Origin: Microcaldota archaeon
GTDB taxonomy: Archaea > Micrarchaeota > Micrarchaeia > Anstonellales > Anstonellaceae
Direction of reading: 5' to 3'
DNA length: 11,334 nucleotides
Assembly: GCA_026396355.1 (NCBI GenBank)
Contig: JAPLWY010000073.1
Location: 1-11,334, forward strand
In this document: positions 5,401-11,334 of the stretch, piece after piece
Layout of the letters: the number at the start of each line of letters is the position of its first letter
Position numbering within the stretch: position 1 is the stretch's first letter
Made by a program: the position numbers and the translations under genes
Notes under the pieces: generated by a model
Database searches by the model: none
The model's input: only the letters and a program-made list of their open reading frames with translations
Told to the model about the DNA's origin: nothing

Positions 5401-5428
5401 TTTTTTTATTTTCCATTTTATTTTTTGT
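5401..5428 (+). terminator. Poly-T transcription terminator
   Basis: A run of seven T, then ATTTTCCATTTTA and six T, starts 22 bases after the stop codon of the solute-binding gene. Archaeal RNA polymerase stops at such U-rich tracts without needing a hairpin. It separates this operon from the ATPase gene. Confidence 0.7.
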
Positions 5429-5429
5429 C

Positions 5430-5473
5430 CATTTACAACCGAACCAAACAGGCAGGATAGCACCATTGAGGTG
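5430..5473 (+). promoter_or_regulatory. Weak TATA and Shine-Dalgarno of the ATPase gene
   Basis: ATTTACAAC at about 5431-5439 is a weak TATA-like element, 40-48 bases before the ATG at 5479. GAGGTG at 5468-5473, five bases before that ATG, is a good ribosome binding site and fixes the start. The preceding terminator implies that the gene has its own promoter. Confidence 0.5.
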
Positions 5474-5478
5474 GGCTC

Positions 5479-7899
5479 ATGGAAACAATCTCCACATCTG
5501 ATTTCAAGGCAATGGAAGTGAAGGCTGCGCTTTCCGCGCTTGAGGCAAGCGAAAAGGGGCTGTCCGCCTCCCAGGTTGCCTCACGCGTGGCAGAATTCGG
5601 CTATAATGAAGTGGAGGAAAAAAAGGAAAGCGCGCTTCTCGAATTCCTGCTGCATTTCTGGGGGCCGATTCCGTGGCTTTTGGAAATTGCCACGATTCTC
5701 TGCTTCATCATTGGCAACAGGTTTGACGCCTATGTTCTTGGCTTCATAACCCTTGTTAACGGCTCGGTCGCCTACTACAACGAGCATGACTCGAAAAAGG
5801 CGCTTACTCTCCTGAAAAAGAAGCTCACCATAAAGGCGCATGTGCTGCGTGGCGGCGCCTGGCAGCAGCTTAACGCGCGCGAGCTGGTGGCTGGCGACAT
5901 AATAACAATCGGCCTGGGCGACGTGGTGCCTGCCGACGCGAAAATACTCACCGGCGGCGTCTCTGCAGACCAGTCCTCGCTCACCGGCGAATCCCTACCG
6001 GTCGAGCTTCACGAATCAGACATCCTTTTTACAGGCTCGATTCTCAAGCGCGGCGAGGCAAAATGCGTGGTGGTGAACACAGGCATGCGCACCTATTTCG
6101 GGAAAACAGTGGAGCTTGTCAACATTGCAAAGCCAAAGTCAAAAACCGAGGAAATCATGTTCACAATTTCGAAAAACGTGACCTACCTTGGCGCGGCGCT
6201 GTTTCTTGTCATACTCGCCTATGCGCTTTCCATCCACTCCACTACCGTCACAATATTCACTTTCGCAGTGCTCTTCATCGGCGGAGGGGTGCCTGCCGCG
6301 CTTCCCATGATGTTCACGATTGCGCAGTCAAAAGGCGCCACTGACCTCTCCAAGAAAAACATACTGGTGACCAAGCTCGACTCGATTGAGAATGCAGCCT
6401 CAGTTGAAGTTCTCTGCCTGGACAAGACCGGCACTATAACAATGAACGAGCTTGAAATACGCGAGGCAATCCCGTTTTCCGGAACGGATGCAAAGGAGCT
6501 TCTTGCGCTTTCCTACCTCGCTTCCAGCACTGAAAGCAAGGACGCGATAGATTCTGTCGTGATAAAATACGCAAAGGACAATGGCGCGAAACTTTCAGGC
6601 TTTGAGCAGGTCTCCTACACTCCCTTTGAGCCTGCAACGAAATACGCATTCGGAATAGTGAAATCCAAGGGAAAGAAATTCAAGGCCCTCAAGGGCGCGC
6701 CGCAGAAAGTGATTGCGCTTTGCAAAGGGCTGAGCAGCAGGCAAAAGGCGGATTTGACCCGGAAAATAGACGAGCTTTCGCTTTCCGGCTGCCGCGTGCT
6801 TGCAGTTGCAAAATCCGAATTCGGAAAGCTGGACAGCCTGAAGCTTTGCGGGCTTATTGCGCTTGCCGACCCGCTGCGCAAGGACGCTGCCGAAACGATT
6901 GCCGCGCTTCGCGAGGCGGGAATAAAGCCGATAATGATAACCGGCGACAACATCTCGGTTGCGCGCGAAATCGCAAAGCAGGCAGGCATTGGCGAAAAAA
7001 TCCTGCGCATTTCAGACATAAAGTCATTGCCTGAAAGCAAGCAGGCCGACGCAGTGCTTTCCTGCGACGGGATTGCCGAAATCTACCCTGAGGACAAGTT
7101 CTGGGTGGTGAAAACAATACAAAAGCAGGGCAAGATGGTGGGCATGACCGGGGATGGCGTGAACGATGCGCCTGCCCTCAAGCAGGCCGAGCTTGGCATC
7201 GCGGTGAGCAATGCGACCGACGTTGCAAAAGCCGCCGCAGGCATGGTGCTCACCGAGCCTGGCATAAAAGTGGTACTGAACGCAATACAGACCAGCAGGG
7301 AGACCTACCAGCGCATGCTCACCTGGACCCTCAAGAAAATCTCGCGCTCCATACAGTTCATGCTGATACTGCTGGTGGGATTCGTATGGTTCCAGGATGT
7401 GGTGGTTTCAATAACCGGCCTGGTGTTCCTGATGATAGTCAATGACTTCCTGACGATGACACTGGCTGTTGACAACTCGCGCGGCTCGAAAAAGCCCAAT
7501 TCATGGGATTTGAAGAACATCACAATGGCCTCCTTTTTCGTGGGCGGGATTTTCTTTTTGATAGAGCTTGCCATCCTGCTCTTAGGCATGCACCAGTTCA
7601 ACCTTGATCTCCTCGGGATTCAGACGCTCATACTGCTCTCGCTTGTCTACACAGGGCAGATGGGGATATATATCATCCGCGAGCGCGGGCACTTCTGGCA
7701 GTCCTGGCCGAACCGAATGGTCGCCATGGTGCTGTGGCTCGCAATAATCGCATTCACGCTCCTCGGGATATTCGGGATTGGAATGGCTCCGCTTCCGGCG
7801 AACGAGGTGCTGCTGACATTCGCGATTTGCGCGGCTGCGATAATAATCACCGACTTCCCCAAGCACTGGGCTTACCAGAAGCTGGGGATTGGGTTCTGA
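5479..7899 (+). CDS. P-type (P3A) plasma-membrane H+-transporting ATPase
   Basis: The 806-residue protein carries all P-type ATPase signatures in order. TGES is at 169-172 (actuator loop). DKTGT with phosphorylated D315 follows EVLCL. The nucleotide-binding KGAP is at 405-408, and TGDGVNDAP at 557-565 forms the hinge. LTEPG follows, as in plasma-membrane H+ pumps. The M4 segment GGGVPAALPMMF, Asn655-Asp656 in M6 (MIVNDFLTM) and Arg623 at M5 match the positions of plant AHA2 Asp684 and Arg655, the proton-binding pair. This assigns it to H+ pumps rather than Ca, Na/K or heavy-metal pumps. About ten membrane helices are expected: M1-M2 near 52-100, M3-M4 near 225-280, and six after 620. The plant/fungal C-terminal autoinhibitory domain is absent, as in other archaeal and bacterial members of about 800 residues. 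It would export protons using ATP, generating membrane potential or defending cytoplasmic pH. It appears monocistronic. Confidence 0.93.
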   Translation: METISTSDFKAMEVKAALSALEASEKGLSASQVASRVAEFGYNEVEEKKESALLEFLLHFWGPIPWLLEIATILCFIIGNRFDAYVLGFITLVNGSVAYYNEHDSKKALTLLKKKLTIKAHVLRGGAWQQLNARELVAGDIITIGLGDVVPADAKILTGGVSADQSSLTGESLPVELHESDILFTGSILKRGEAKCVVVNTGMRTYFGKTVELVNIAKPKSKTEEIMFTISKNVTYLGAALFLVILAYALSIHSTTVTIFTFAVLFIGGGVPAALPMMFTIAQSKGATDLSKKNILVTKLDSIENAASVEVLCLDKTGTITMNELEIREAIPFSGTDAKELLALSYLASSTESKDAIDSVVIKYAKDNGAKLSGFEQVSYTPFEPATKYAFGIVKSKGKKFKALKGAPQKVIALCKGLSSRQKADLTRKIDELSLSGCRVLAVAKSEFGKLDSLKLCGLIALADPLRKDAAETIAALREAGIKPIMITGDNISVAREIAKQAGIGEKILRISDIKSLPESKQADAVLSCDGIAEIYPEDKFWVVKTIQKQGKMVGMTGDGVNDAPALKQAELGIAVSNATDVAKAAAGMVLTEPGIKVVLNAIQTSRETYQRMLTWTLKKISRSIQFMLILLVGFVWFQDVVVSITGLVFLMIVNDFLTMTLAVDNSRGSKKPNSWDLKNITMASFFVGGIFFLIELAILLLGMHQFNLDLLGIQTLILLSLVYTGQMGIYIIRERGHFWQSWPNRMVAMVLWLAIIAFTLLGIFGIGMAPLPANEVLLTFAICAAAIIITDFPKHWAYQKLGIGF

Positions 7900-7915
7900 G
7901 ACGCGCAGCAAACGC

Positions 7916-7935
7916 GCGCTAGCGCCGGATGGCGC
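7916..7935. other. GC-rich dyads in the ATPase-lipoprotein intergenic region
   Basis: GCGCTAGCGC at 7916-7925 is a perfect palindrome. It overlaps a second hairpin, stem GCGCC (7922-7926), loop GGAT, stem GGCGC (7931-7935). They start 17 bases after the ATPase stop. The two structures are mutually exclusive. A role at the 3' end of the ATPase mRNA is possible but not shown, and there is no T-tract after them. Confidence 0.3.
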
Positions 7936-8013
7936 ACGCAAATGCGGTTGGCGCGAAGCTTGGGCCAGTGCTTGTGCGGAAACGCGGACAAGAGGGCAAG
8001 GGCAGGCGCAAAC

Positions 8014-8050
8014 GTTTATTTACTTTAACAAAGAATCAGCGTTGGGTGGT
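8014..8050 (+). promoter_or_regulatory. Promoter and Shine-Dalgarno of the 8056 lipoprotein gene
   Basis: GTTTATTTAC at 8014-8023 is a TATA-like element with an expected start near 8044. GGGTGGT at 8044-8050 then lies at the very 5' end of a leader of only about 12 bases, five bases before the ATG at 8056. Confidence 0.5.
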
Positions 8051-8055
8051 TTGGA

Positions 8056-9183
8056 ATGAAAGGGCTCGTTCTAGTATCATGCTTGACAGTGGTGCTCATG
8101 CTTTTGCTCGGCTGCGCAGGGCAGCAAGCGTCTGCTCCGCAACCCGTGCCACAGGCGCCTACTCCGAATGTTTCATCGCCTGCGCCAGAGCCTGTGAAAA
8201 ACATCACCAAAGCCACAGAGCCGCCCCCTTTCAATCCAATTCATCTTTCCTACCTGATGGCAAACACAGACCAGCAGGGGAGGCTGCAGAACATGAACTT
8301 TGACTATTATTTTGCCGAGAAAACAGCCTGCGGAGGCAGGCCTGCGCTCAACGGCTTCATGGCAGCAACACAGCCGGGGCAGCAGGGAACAGGCTATGCG
8401 AAAGTGACGGTTTACTTGGACACAGGGGAAGCGGCATATTCGGAAATGATGGGCGAGACCGACCTTGCATTTGACACTGCCAAGCCCAAGATGGCAGATT
8501 TTGATTTTGCCTTTTACCTGCAGACCATCACAGCCCGTGGCGGGAAGACATTCCTCTCTGGCGACGTGTGGAACGCCACTTCGCCCGTGCTTCTCAAGGG
8601 AGTCAACGCATTCGGCGGCGTGGGGGACTACTCAATCACCTCGACCGGCAGCGACAAGGTGGCCGGCCTGGCATGCAAGAAATTCACTGCTTCCATAAAG
8701 TCAAGCAATATGGACGGGCAGATTCTCATGTGCGTGCACCAGCTTGATGACATGCCGCTCTCCTTTGTTGCAAGCGCCGGTTTCCCTGCAGGGGAGAACG
8801 GGCCTGCATGGCATCTCACTGCACTGAAGCGTGAAAAATCGCCCGTTGCATACTATTCCCAGTGCCTTGCGCCGGTTTCCTGCCCGGCATTGAGCAAGCC
8901 AACCCAGGAAGAGCGCGATGCCTGCAACGCAAAGGGAAATAGCCTTGAGTCAAAGCGCGATGACAAGGGATGCATCACTGCATTCGTCTGCCTCACTCAG
9001 GAAGAAAAGGCGCGCGGGTCAATAACGAACAGCCAGCGGTCAGGCTGCGCGGTGAACGAGCAATTCATCCAGCAGACGGCAAATTGCTGGAAGCAGAACG
9101 GAAATGTGAATTATGACAATGACCAGCAGAGCGGCTGCATAACAAAAGTGAATTGCAATGCTCCATCGGCAACATCAAGGTGA
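8056..9183 (+). CDS. Lipoprotein with Pro-rich linker and two C-terminal Cys repeats, function unknown
   Basis: The 375-residue product starts with a lipoprotein signal ending LLLGC (Cys20). A Pro/Ala/Gln/Val-rich linker runs over residues 21-62, and a folded region over about 63-270 with a beta-rich character (YAKVTVYLDTGE, GDYSITSTGS, KKFTASIKSS). This region has an isolated Cys at CGGRP near 92 and paired Cys near 209 and 233. The C-terminus holds two related 37-residue modules, 276-312 and 331-367. Each has the pattern C, 12-13 residues, C, 15-16 residues with a GN pair, then GCIT-x3-C. No known family is recognised. It would be anchored to the outer face of the cytoplasmic membrane. The next gene is convergent. 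Its codon use and signal peptide match the other lipoproteins here. Confidence 0.82.
   Translation: MKGLVLVSCLTVVLMLLLGCAGQQASAPQPVPQAPTPNVSSPAPEPVKNITKATEPPPFNPIHLSYLMANTDQQGRLQNMNFDYYFAEKTACGGRPALNGFMAATQPGQQGTGYAKVTVYLDTGEAAYSEMMGETDLAFDTAKPKMADFDFAFYLQTITARGGKTFLSGDVWNATSPVLLKGVNAFGGVGDYSITSTGSDKVAGLACKKFTASIKSSNMDGQILMCVHQLDDMPLSFVASAGFPAGENGPAWHLTALKREKSPVAYYSQCLAPVSCPALSKPTQEERDACNAKGNSLESKRDDKGCITAFVCLTQEEKARGSITNSQRSGCAVNEQFIQQTANCWKQNGNVNYDNDQQSGCITKVNCNAPSATSR
8881..9156 (+). repeat. Two tandem Cys-rich modules in the lipoprotein C-terminus
   Basis: Modules at 8881-8991 and 9046-9156 each encode 37 residues with four Cys ending GCITxxxC. They are separated by an 18-residue linker. 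Apart from the Cys frame, the Gly-Asn pair and the GCIT segment, they have diverged. Confidence 0.65.
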
Positions 9184-9197
9184 TTGGATGGGGATTC

Positions 9198-9207
9198 TTT
9201 AGTTTTT
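9198..9207 (+). terminator. Short T-rich terminator after the 8056 gene
   Basis: TTTAGTTTTT lies 15 bases after the TGA at 9181-9183, between two convergent genes. It would serve the plus strand. The opposite strand has no comparable T run, so the convergent gene has no visible terminator here. Confidence 0.4.
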
Positions 9208-9226
9208 CCCGCGCAAGCCTGCGTCC

Positions 9227-10162
9227 TTATTCCCCTTTTATGTAATTATCCCATTCTTCTGCAGATTTTTCCGACGCCGCCTGCCTGCTTTTGATCACTT
9301 CGCGCACCACATCATCGCCATTTCCAGAAACCTGGCTGCATTTTGCCGCCCATTCATCAGTGTAGCTGGCAGAGGCGAACATTTTCTCCAGCGTGCCAGC
9401 TGAATTTTCCCAGCTCCCATCTGGCGCCTCATAGCCCCAAAGATTTATCCACCAAGTGGTGCCTTCGCCAAAATCGTATGTTTGCATAAAATAGCGGCCC
9501 CTCATCCGTGTTCCATTGTAATCAAAGGATGCATCGAAAATCTGCGCATCGCATGCGGCGAGCCCTGAAATGCAGGTTGCCTGCGAAAACTTTTGCGAGG
9601 CTGCAGCATCGCTGCCTGCCAATTGCACATTTTTTGCGCCGGCAAGGGACGCCACCACTTGCAAGAATGCCTGCCTGGCATCAAGATAGCCTGCCACCGG
9701 GGAACTGTCAATTCCCGCCAGCCCGTATGTCTTGTACATCTGCCGCGCGGATTCGGATTTCAGCACCATTATCTGGTTGCTCATGAATGCCGATGCAGTG
9801 CCTGCTGCGTCCCGGGCTTCCCAGCTCACAGTGCAATTGTCTGTCCTTCTCTCGCTTGCCTTCCATCCTTCAGGCACCTGCAGCGTCATGGAACCGTCAG
9901 GCGCTTTCCACTCGCTGAATTTTGCTCCTGCCTGCGCACCTGCAATTCCCCCTGCGCCGCCAGTTTCATTTCCTCCAAGCACGTTGCCCTGCGCTGCTTG
10001 CGCCTGCTCGTCCCTGTCGCATATGCCATTGCCATTCTGGTCCAGGCAGCAAACAGAACCCACTTGGGTGTAAGGCTTGCTGCATGCGAAAGGCTGCGCG
10101 CCAGCGCAGCCAAGAATCACCAGGAAAACGGCAAGAATTGCAGCCAGAATGACAAGACGCAT
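9227..10162 (-). CDS. Lipoprotein with EF-hand-like calcium loop, function unknown
   Basis: From the ATG at 10162 the product is 311 residues. The signal peptide ends VILGC (Cys19). A short Cys motif follows, with C27, a C38-C39 pair and C48. The last lies inside DQNGNGICDRDE at 41-52, which matches a 12-residue EF-hand/dockerin-type calcium loop: D at 1, N at 3, N at 5, G at 6, D at 9, E at 12. Residues 53-80 are a Gly/Ala/Gln linker. Residues 81-290 begin FSEWKAPDGSMTLQVPEGWK, which recalls PsbP/DcrB-like periplasmic domains; this is a weak resemblance. Two further Cys lie in the middle (TCISGLAACD), and the C-terminus is charged (SAEEWDNYIKGE). The ATG is preferred over an in-frame TTG at 10174 because GGGTG lies five bases before it. 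It follows the peptidase gene in the same direction with an 84-base gap but has its own TATA box. Confidence 0.82.
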   Translation of the reverse strand: MRLVILAAILAVFLVILGCAGAQPFACSKPYTQVGSVCCLDQNGNGICDRDEQAQAAQGNVLGGNETGGAGGIAGAQAGAKFSEWKAPDGSMTLQVPEGWKASERRTDNCTVSWEARDAAGTASAFMSNQIMVLKSESARQMYKTYGLAGIDSSPVAGYLDARQAFLQVVASLAGAKNVQLAGSDAAASQKFSQATCISGLAACDAQIFDASFDYNGTRMRGRYFMQTYDFGEGTTWWINLWGYEAPDGSWENSAGTLEKMFASASYTDEWAAKCSQVSGNGDDVVREVIKSRQAASEKSAEEWDNYIKGE

Positions 10163-10190
10163 CAAAACACCCAATCCCTTCTACTCACAA

Positions 10191-10200
10191 AAAGGTTATA
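10191..10200 (-). promoter_or_regulatory. TATA box of the EF-hand lipoprotein gene
   Basis: On the minus strand this reads TATAACCTTT, about 34 bases before the ATG at 10162. It implies a leader of only about 10 bases, with the GGGTG site (10168-10172) at its 5' end. Confidence 0.5.
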
Positions 10201-10246
10201 CGGCTTTTCCGGGCATCAGCAGGACAACAGTTGCGCTTCGAACGAT

Positions 10247-11056
10247 TCAGATGGACTTTAGGAACTTAAGTGCAGTTCTCATGTGCGAAATCGGCATGGA
10301 CTGGTTCGGTCTGTCAAAGCTGCCAAACACAACCGGCCCGAATGCGAATGACGGAGATATTTTCCTGTAAACCGCAGCCTCGTCATGCCCAGGCAGGTTG
10401 CGCACCTTTACTTTCTTGTTCCTGAACCTCTTTACCAGTTGCGCGCCAATTCTCCTGGATGCGCGCGTGAAATAGCCGTCAAGGTAGCAATGCGTCCTGT
10501 CTTCCATATGGACAATCTCATGATGCTCCTTGTTCCAGTCAGTCTTATGGTGGGGCGCGAGCAGCCTTGGGTAAGTGACATCTATTGTGACGCACAGGCT
10601 TGGCTTTATCCTGCGCCTTTTCATTGTGCGCACAACCTCTCGTGCGCTTTTTTCAAAAAGATTGGGATTATCTCTCCTGATTTCCTCTGAAACAGTGAAA
10701 ACGTTTATCCTCCTGCCCTTTTTCGGCTCGCTTTGCGCCAAAAGCAGGTTGAGCGTGCAGCCCACCGCATTGTCCAGCACTCCGGTTGCCACTGCCCTGT
10801 TCCCTATTCTTGATTTCTTCAGCTCCTTCCTGTGAATTCTTGGGTCAACATCCATGTGCGAGGAAAATACGACAAGGGGCTTTCCGCTGCCTTTTTCAGC
10901 CCAGATGTTCCCGCTAGAATCGCACACTGGTCTGCAGCCTGAGCGCACAAGCTCGTCGAATATGAATTTCGGGCGCGGCCCATGCAGCGTCTCCCCGTTA
11001 AGGTAGCGCCTCTCTATGCTGGCAAGGAGCTTTCGCATCCCCCCTGGCTTTTGCAT
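10247..11056 (-). CDS. Compact zinc metallopeptidase of the M20/M28/M42 superfamily
   Basis: The 269-residue protein shows the co-catalytic zinc ligand order of this superfamily. H67 and D69 lie in VVFSSHMDVDP, bridging D95 in TGVLDNAVG, catalytic E124/E125 in VFTVSEEI, D159 in SLCVTIDVTYP, and the C-terminal H258 in PISHMRTALKFL. Family members are exo-aminopeptidases, carboxypeptidases or deacetylases acting on peptides. The substrate here is unknown. It has no signal peptide, so it is cytosolic. It is shorter than typical M20 (about 370 or more) and M42 (about 330-360) enzymes and lacks room for their lid/dimerisation insert. It is therefore close to a bare catalytic domain, with a basic region (MKRRRIKPS) before D159. 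The ATG at 11056 is chosen because a TATA-like element lies about 27 bases upstream, implying leaderless translation. An internal ATG at 11038 behind a G-run is the alternative. Confidence 0.8.
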   Translation of the reverse strand: MQKPGGMRKLLASIERRYLNGETLHGPRPKFIFDELVRSGCRPVCDSSGNIWAEKGSGKPLVVFSSHMDVDPRIHRKELKKSRIGNRAVATGVLDNAVGCTLNLLLAQSEPKKGRRINVFTVSEEIRRDNPNLFEKSAREVVRTMKRRRIKPSLCVTIDVTYPRLLAPHHKTDWNKEHHEIVHMEDRTHCYLDGYFTRASRRIGAQLVKRFRNKKVKVRNLPGHDEAAVYRKISPSFAFGPVVFGSFDRPNQSMPISHMRTALKFLKSI

Positions 11057-11078
11057 GGGGTGGGTTGCAGCCTACCTG

Positions 11079-11093
11079 CTAAAAAGACTTTTT
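11079..11093 (-). promoter_or_regulatory. TATA-like element and dyad before the peptidase gene
   Basis: On the minus strand TCTTTTTAG (11079-11087) sits about 27 bases before the ATG at 11056. It overlaps a perfect dyad, AAAAAG-A-CTTTTT (11081-11093). The T-rich strand may also help end transcription of the upstream Pro-rich gene, whose stop is only 45 bases before the peptidase start. Confidence 0.4.
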
Positions 11094-11101
11094 GAGGGGG
11101 A

Positions 11102-11334
11102 CTATTGCTTCATGCCGAACAGGCTTGCAATGAAGCTGAAAATTGCCTCGAAAATTCCTTTCTGCGGCGCAGGCGGTTCAGGTTGAGGATTAAGCTGGTT
11201 TATTCCTTCCTTTCCAGGCTTCTGGTTTGAACCGATTGGCGGTTCCGGCTGCGGATTCAACTCAGGCGATGGAGTTTGTACCTGCCCGTTTCCGTTCCCT
11301 ATTTTGCCGGGCGTTGGCGATTCAGGTTGCGGAT
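11102..11334 (-). CDS. 3' end of a Pro-rich protein with aromatic amphipathic C-terminal tail
   Basis: Only the last 76 codons are in the window, and the start is beyond the right edge. The visible part is a Pro/Gln/Glu/Gly linker with two copies of LNPQPEPP and a related PQPESP. It ends in QKGIFEAIFSFIASLFGMKQ and a TAG stop at 11104-11102. The frame stays open to the edge, and a linker of this composition usually follows an exported domain. The tail aligns without gaps to the end of the secreted Cys-rich protein (NKGFFDGIASFFRSIFRL): K, G, F, I, S, F, S and F are identical, with conservative changes between. The main domain cannot be seen, so no function is given. It is upstream of the peptidase gene and in the same direction. 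Confidence 0.72.
   Translation of the reverse strand, partial: PQPESPTPGKIGNGNGQVQTPSPELNPQPEPPIGSNQKPGKEGINQLNPQPEPPAPQKGIFEAIFSFIASLFGMKQ
11175..11334 (-). repeat. Imperfect repeats encoding PQPEP units
   Basis: Three related DNA segments, near 11173-11200, 11228-11254 and 11317-11334, encode LNPQPEPP, LNPQPEPP and PQPESP. The first two are about 55 bases apart. They are imperfect at the DNA level and form part of a low-complexity stalk cut by the window edge. Confidence 0.55.

Noticed and set aside
6615..7040. Minus-strand 141-codon ORF opposite the ATPase
   Set aside because: It lies entirely antisense to a conserved P-type ATPase catalytic region and is a third-position shadow.
7922..7935. 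Resemblance of GCGCCGGATGGCGC to enterobacterial REP elements
   Set aside because: It is a single copy in the window, the match is short, and the context is archaeal; coincidence is more likely.
7900..8055. Spacer checked for a tRNA or other standard RNA gene
   Set aside because: No cloverleaf, T-loop or CCA-type end was found here or in the other intergenic gaps, all of which are under about 160 bases.
9593..10261. 222-codon plus-strand ORF opposite the EF-hand lipoprotein
   Set aside because: It is antisense to a gene with a clear signal peptide and lipobox, and its own product shows no coherent domain.

Overview
The window looks archaeal. Recognisable AT-rich TATA boxes lie about 25 bases before several start codons with no ribosome binding site between (leaderless genes). 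Other genes carry a GGTG-type Shine-Dalgarno. Poly-T stretches without a strong hairpin act as likely terminators. The genes include a pyruvoyl-dependent arginine decarboxylase and a P3A-type proton ATPase of the short prokaryotic/archaeal length. The many small Cys-rich exported proteins and the compact layout suggest a DPANN-like or other uncultivated archaeon. That placement is inference: there is no rRNA or other marker here.

Layout, left to right. (1) 1-390, minus: 5' part of an RNB-family (RNase II/R-like) exoribonuclease, running off the left edge. (2) 516-1418, plus: pyruvoyl-dependent arginine decarboxylase, divergent from the RNase. Its recognisable domain ends near 1067, and the remaining 117 codons are an unexplained tail. 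The opposite strand of that tail holds a plausible small lipoprotein ORF with its own well-placed TATA box (869-1390, minus). (3) 1529-2206, plus: unrecognised soluble protein. (4) 2317-5378, plus: two-gene operon. The first protein is secreted and built of nine six-cysteine modules in a strict alternating order. The second is a lipoprotein in which a solute-binding domain is flanked by three copies of a four-cysteine GCIGSAGYxWC motif and followed by an FN3 domain. A poly-T terminator follows. (5) 5479-7899, plus: P-type H+-ATPase. (6) 8056-9183, plus: lipoprotein with two Cys-rich C-terminal repeats. (7) 9227-10162, minus: lipoprotein with an EF-hand-like calcium loop. (8) 10247-11056, minus: compact M20/M28/M42-like zinc peptidase. 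(9) 11102-11334, minus: 3' end of a Pro-rich protein cut by the right edge.

The theme is the cell envelope. Five or six products are exported, most are Cys-rich, and three are confident lipoproteins. Two unrelated proteins, at 2317-3717 and 11102-11334, end in the same architecture: a Pro-rich linker and a short aromatic amphipathic tail of the form KG[FI]F[DE]xIxSF[FI]xS[IL]F. This may be a previously unnoticed envelope-anchoring or sorting tail and is the most interesting observation here. The cytosolic genes (RNase, decarboxylase, peptidase) look leaderless, while the confident envelope genes carry Shine-Dalgarno sites.
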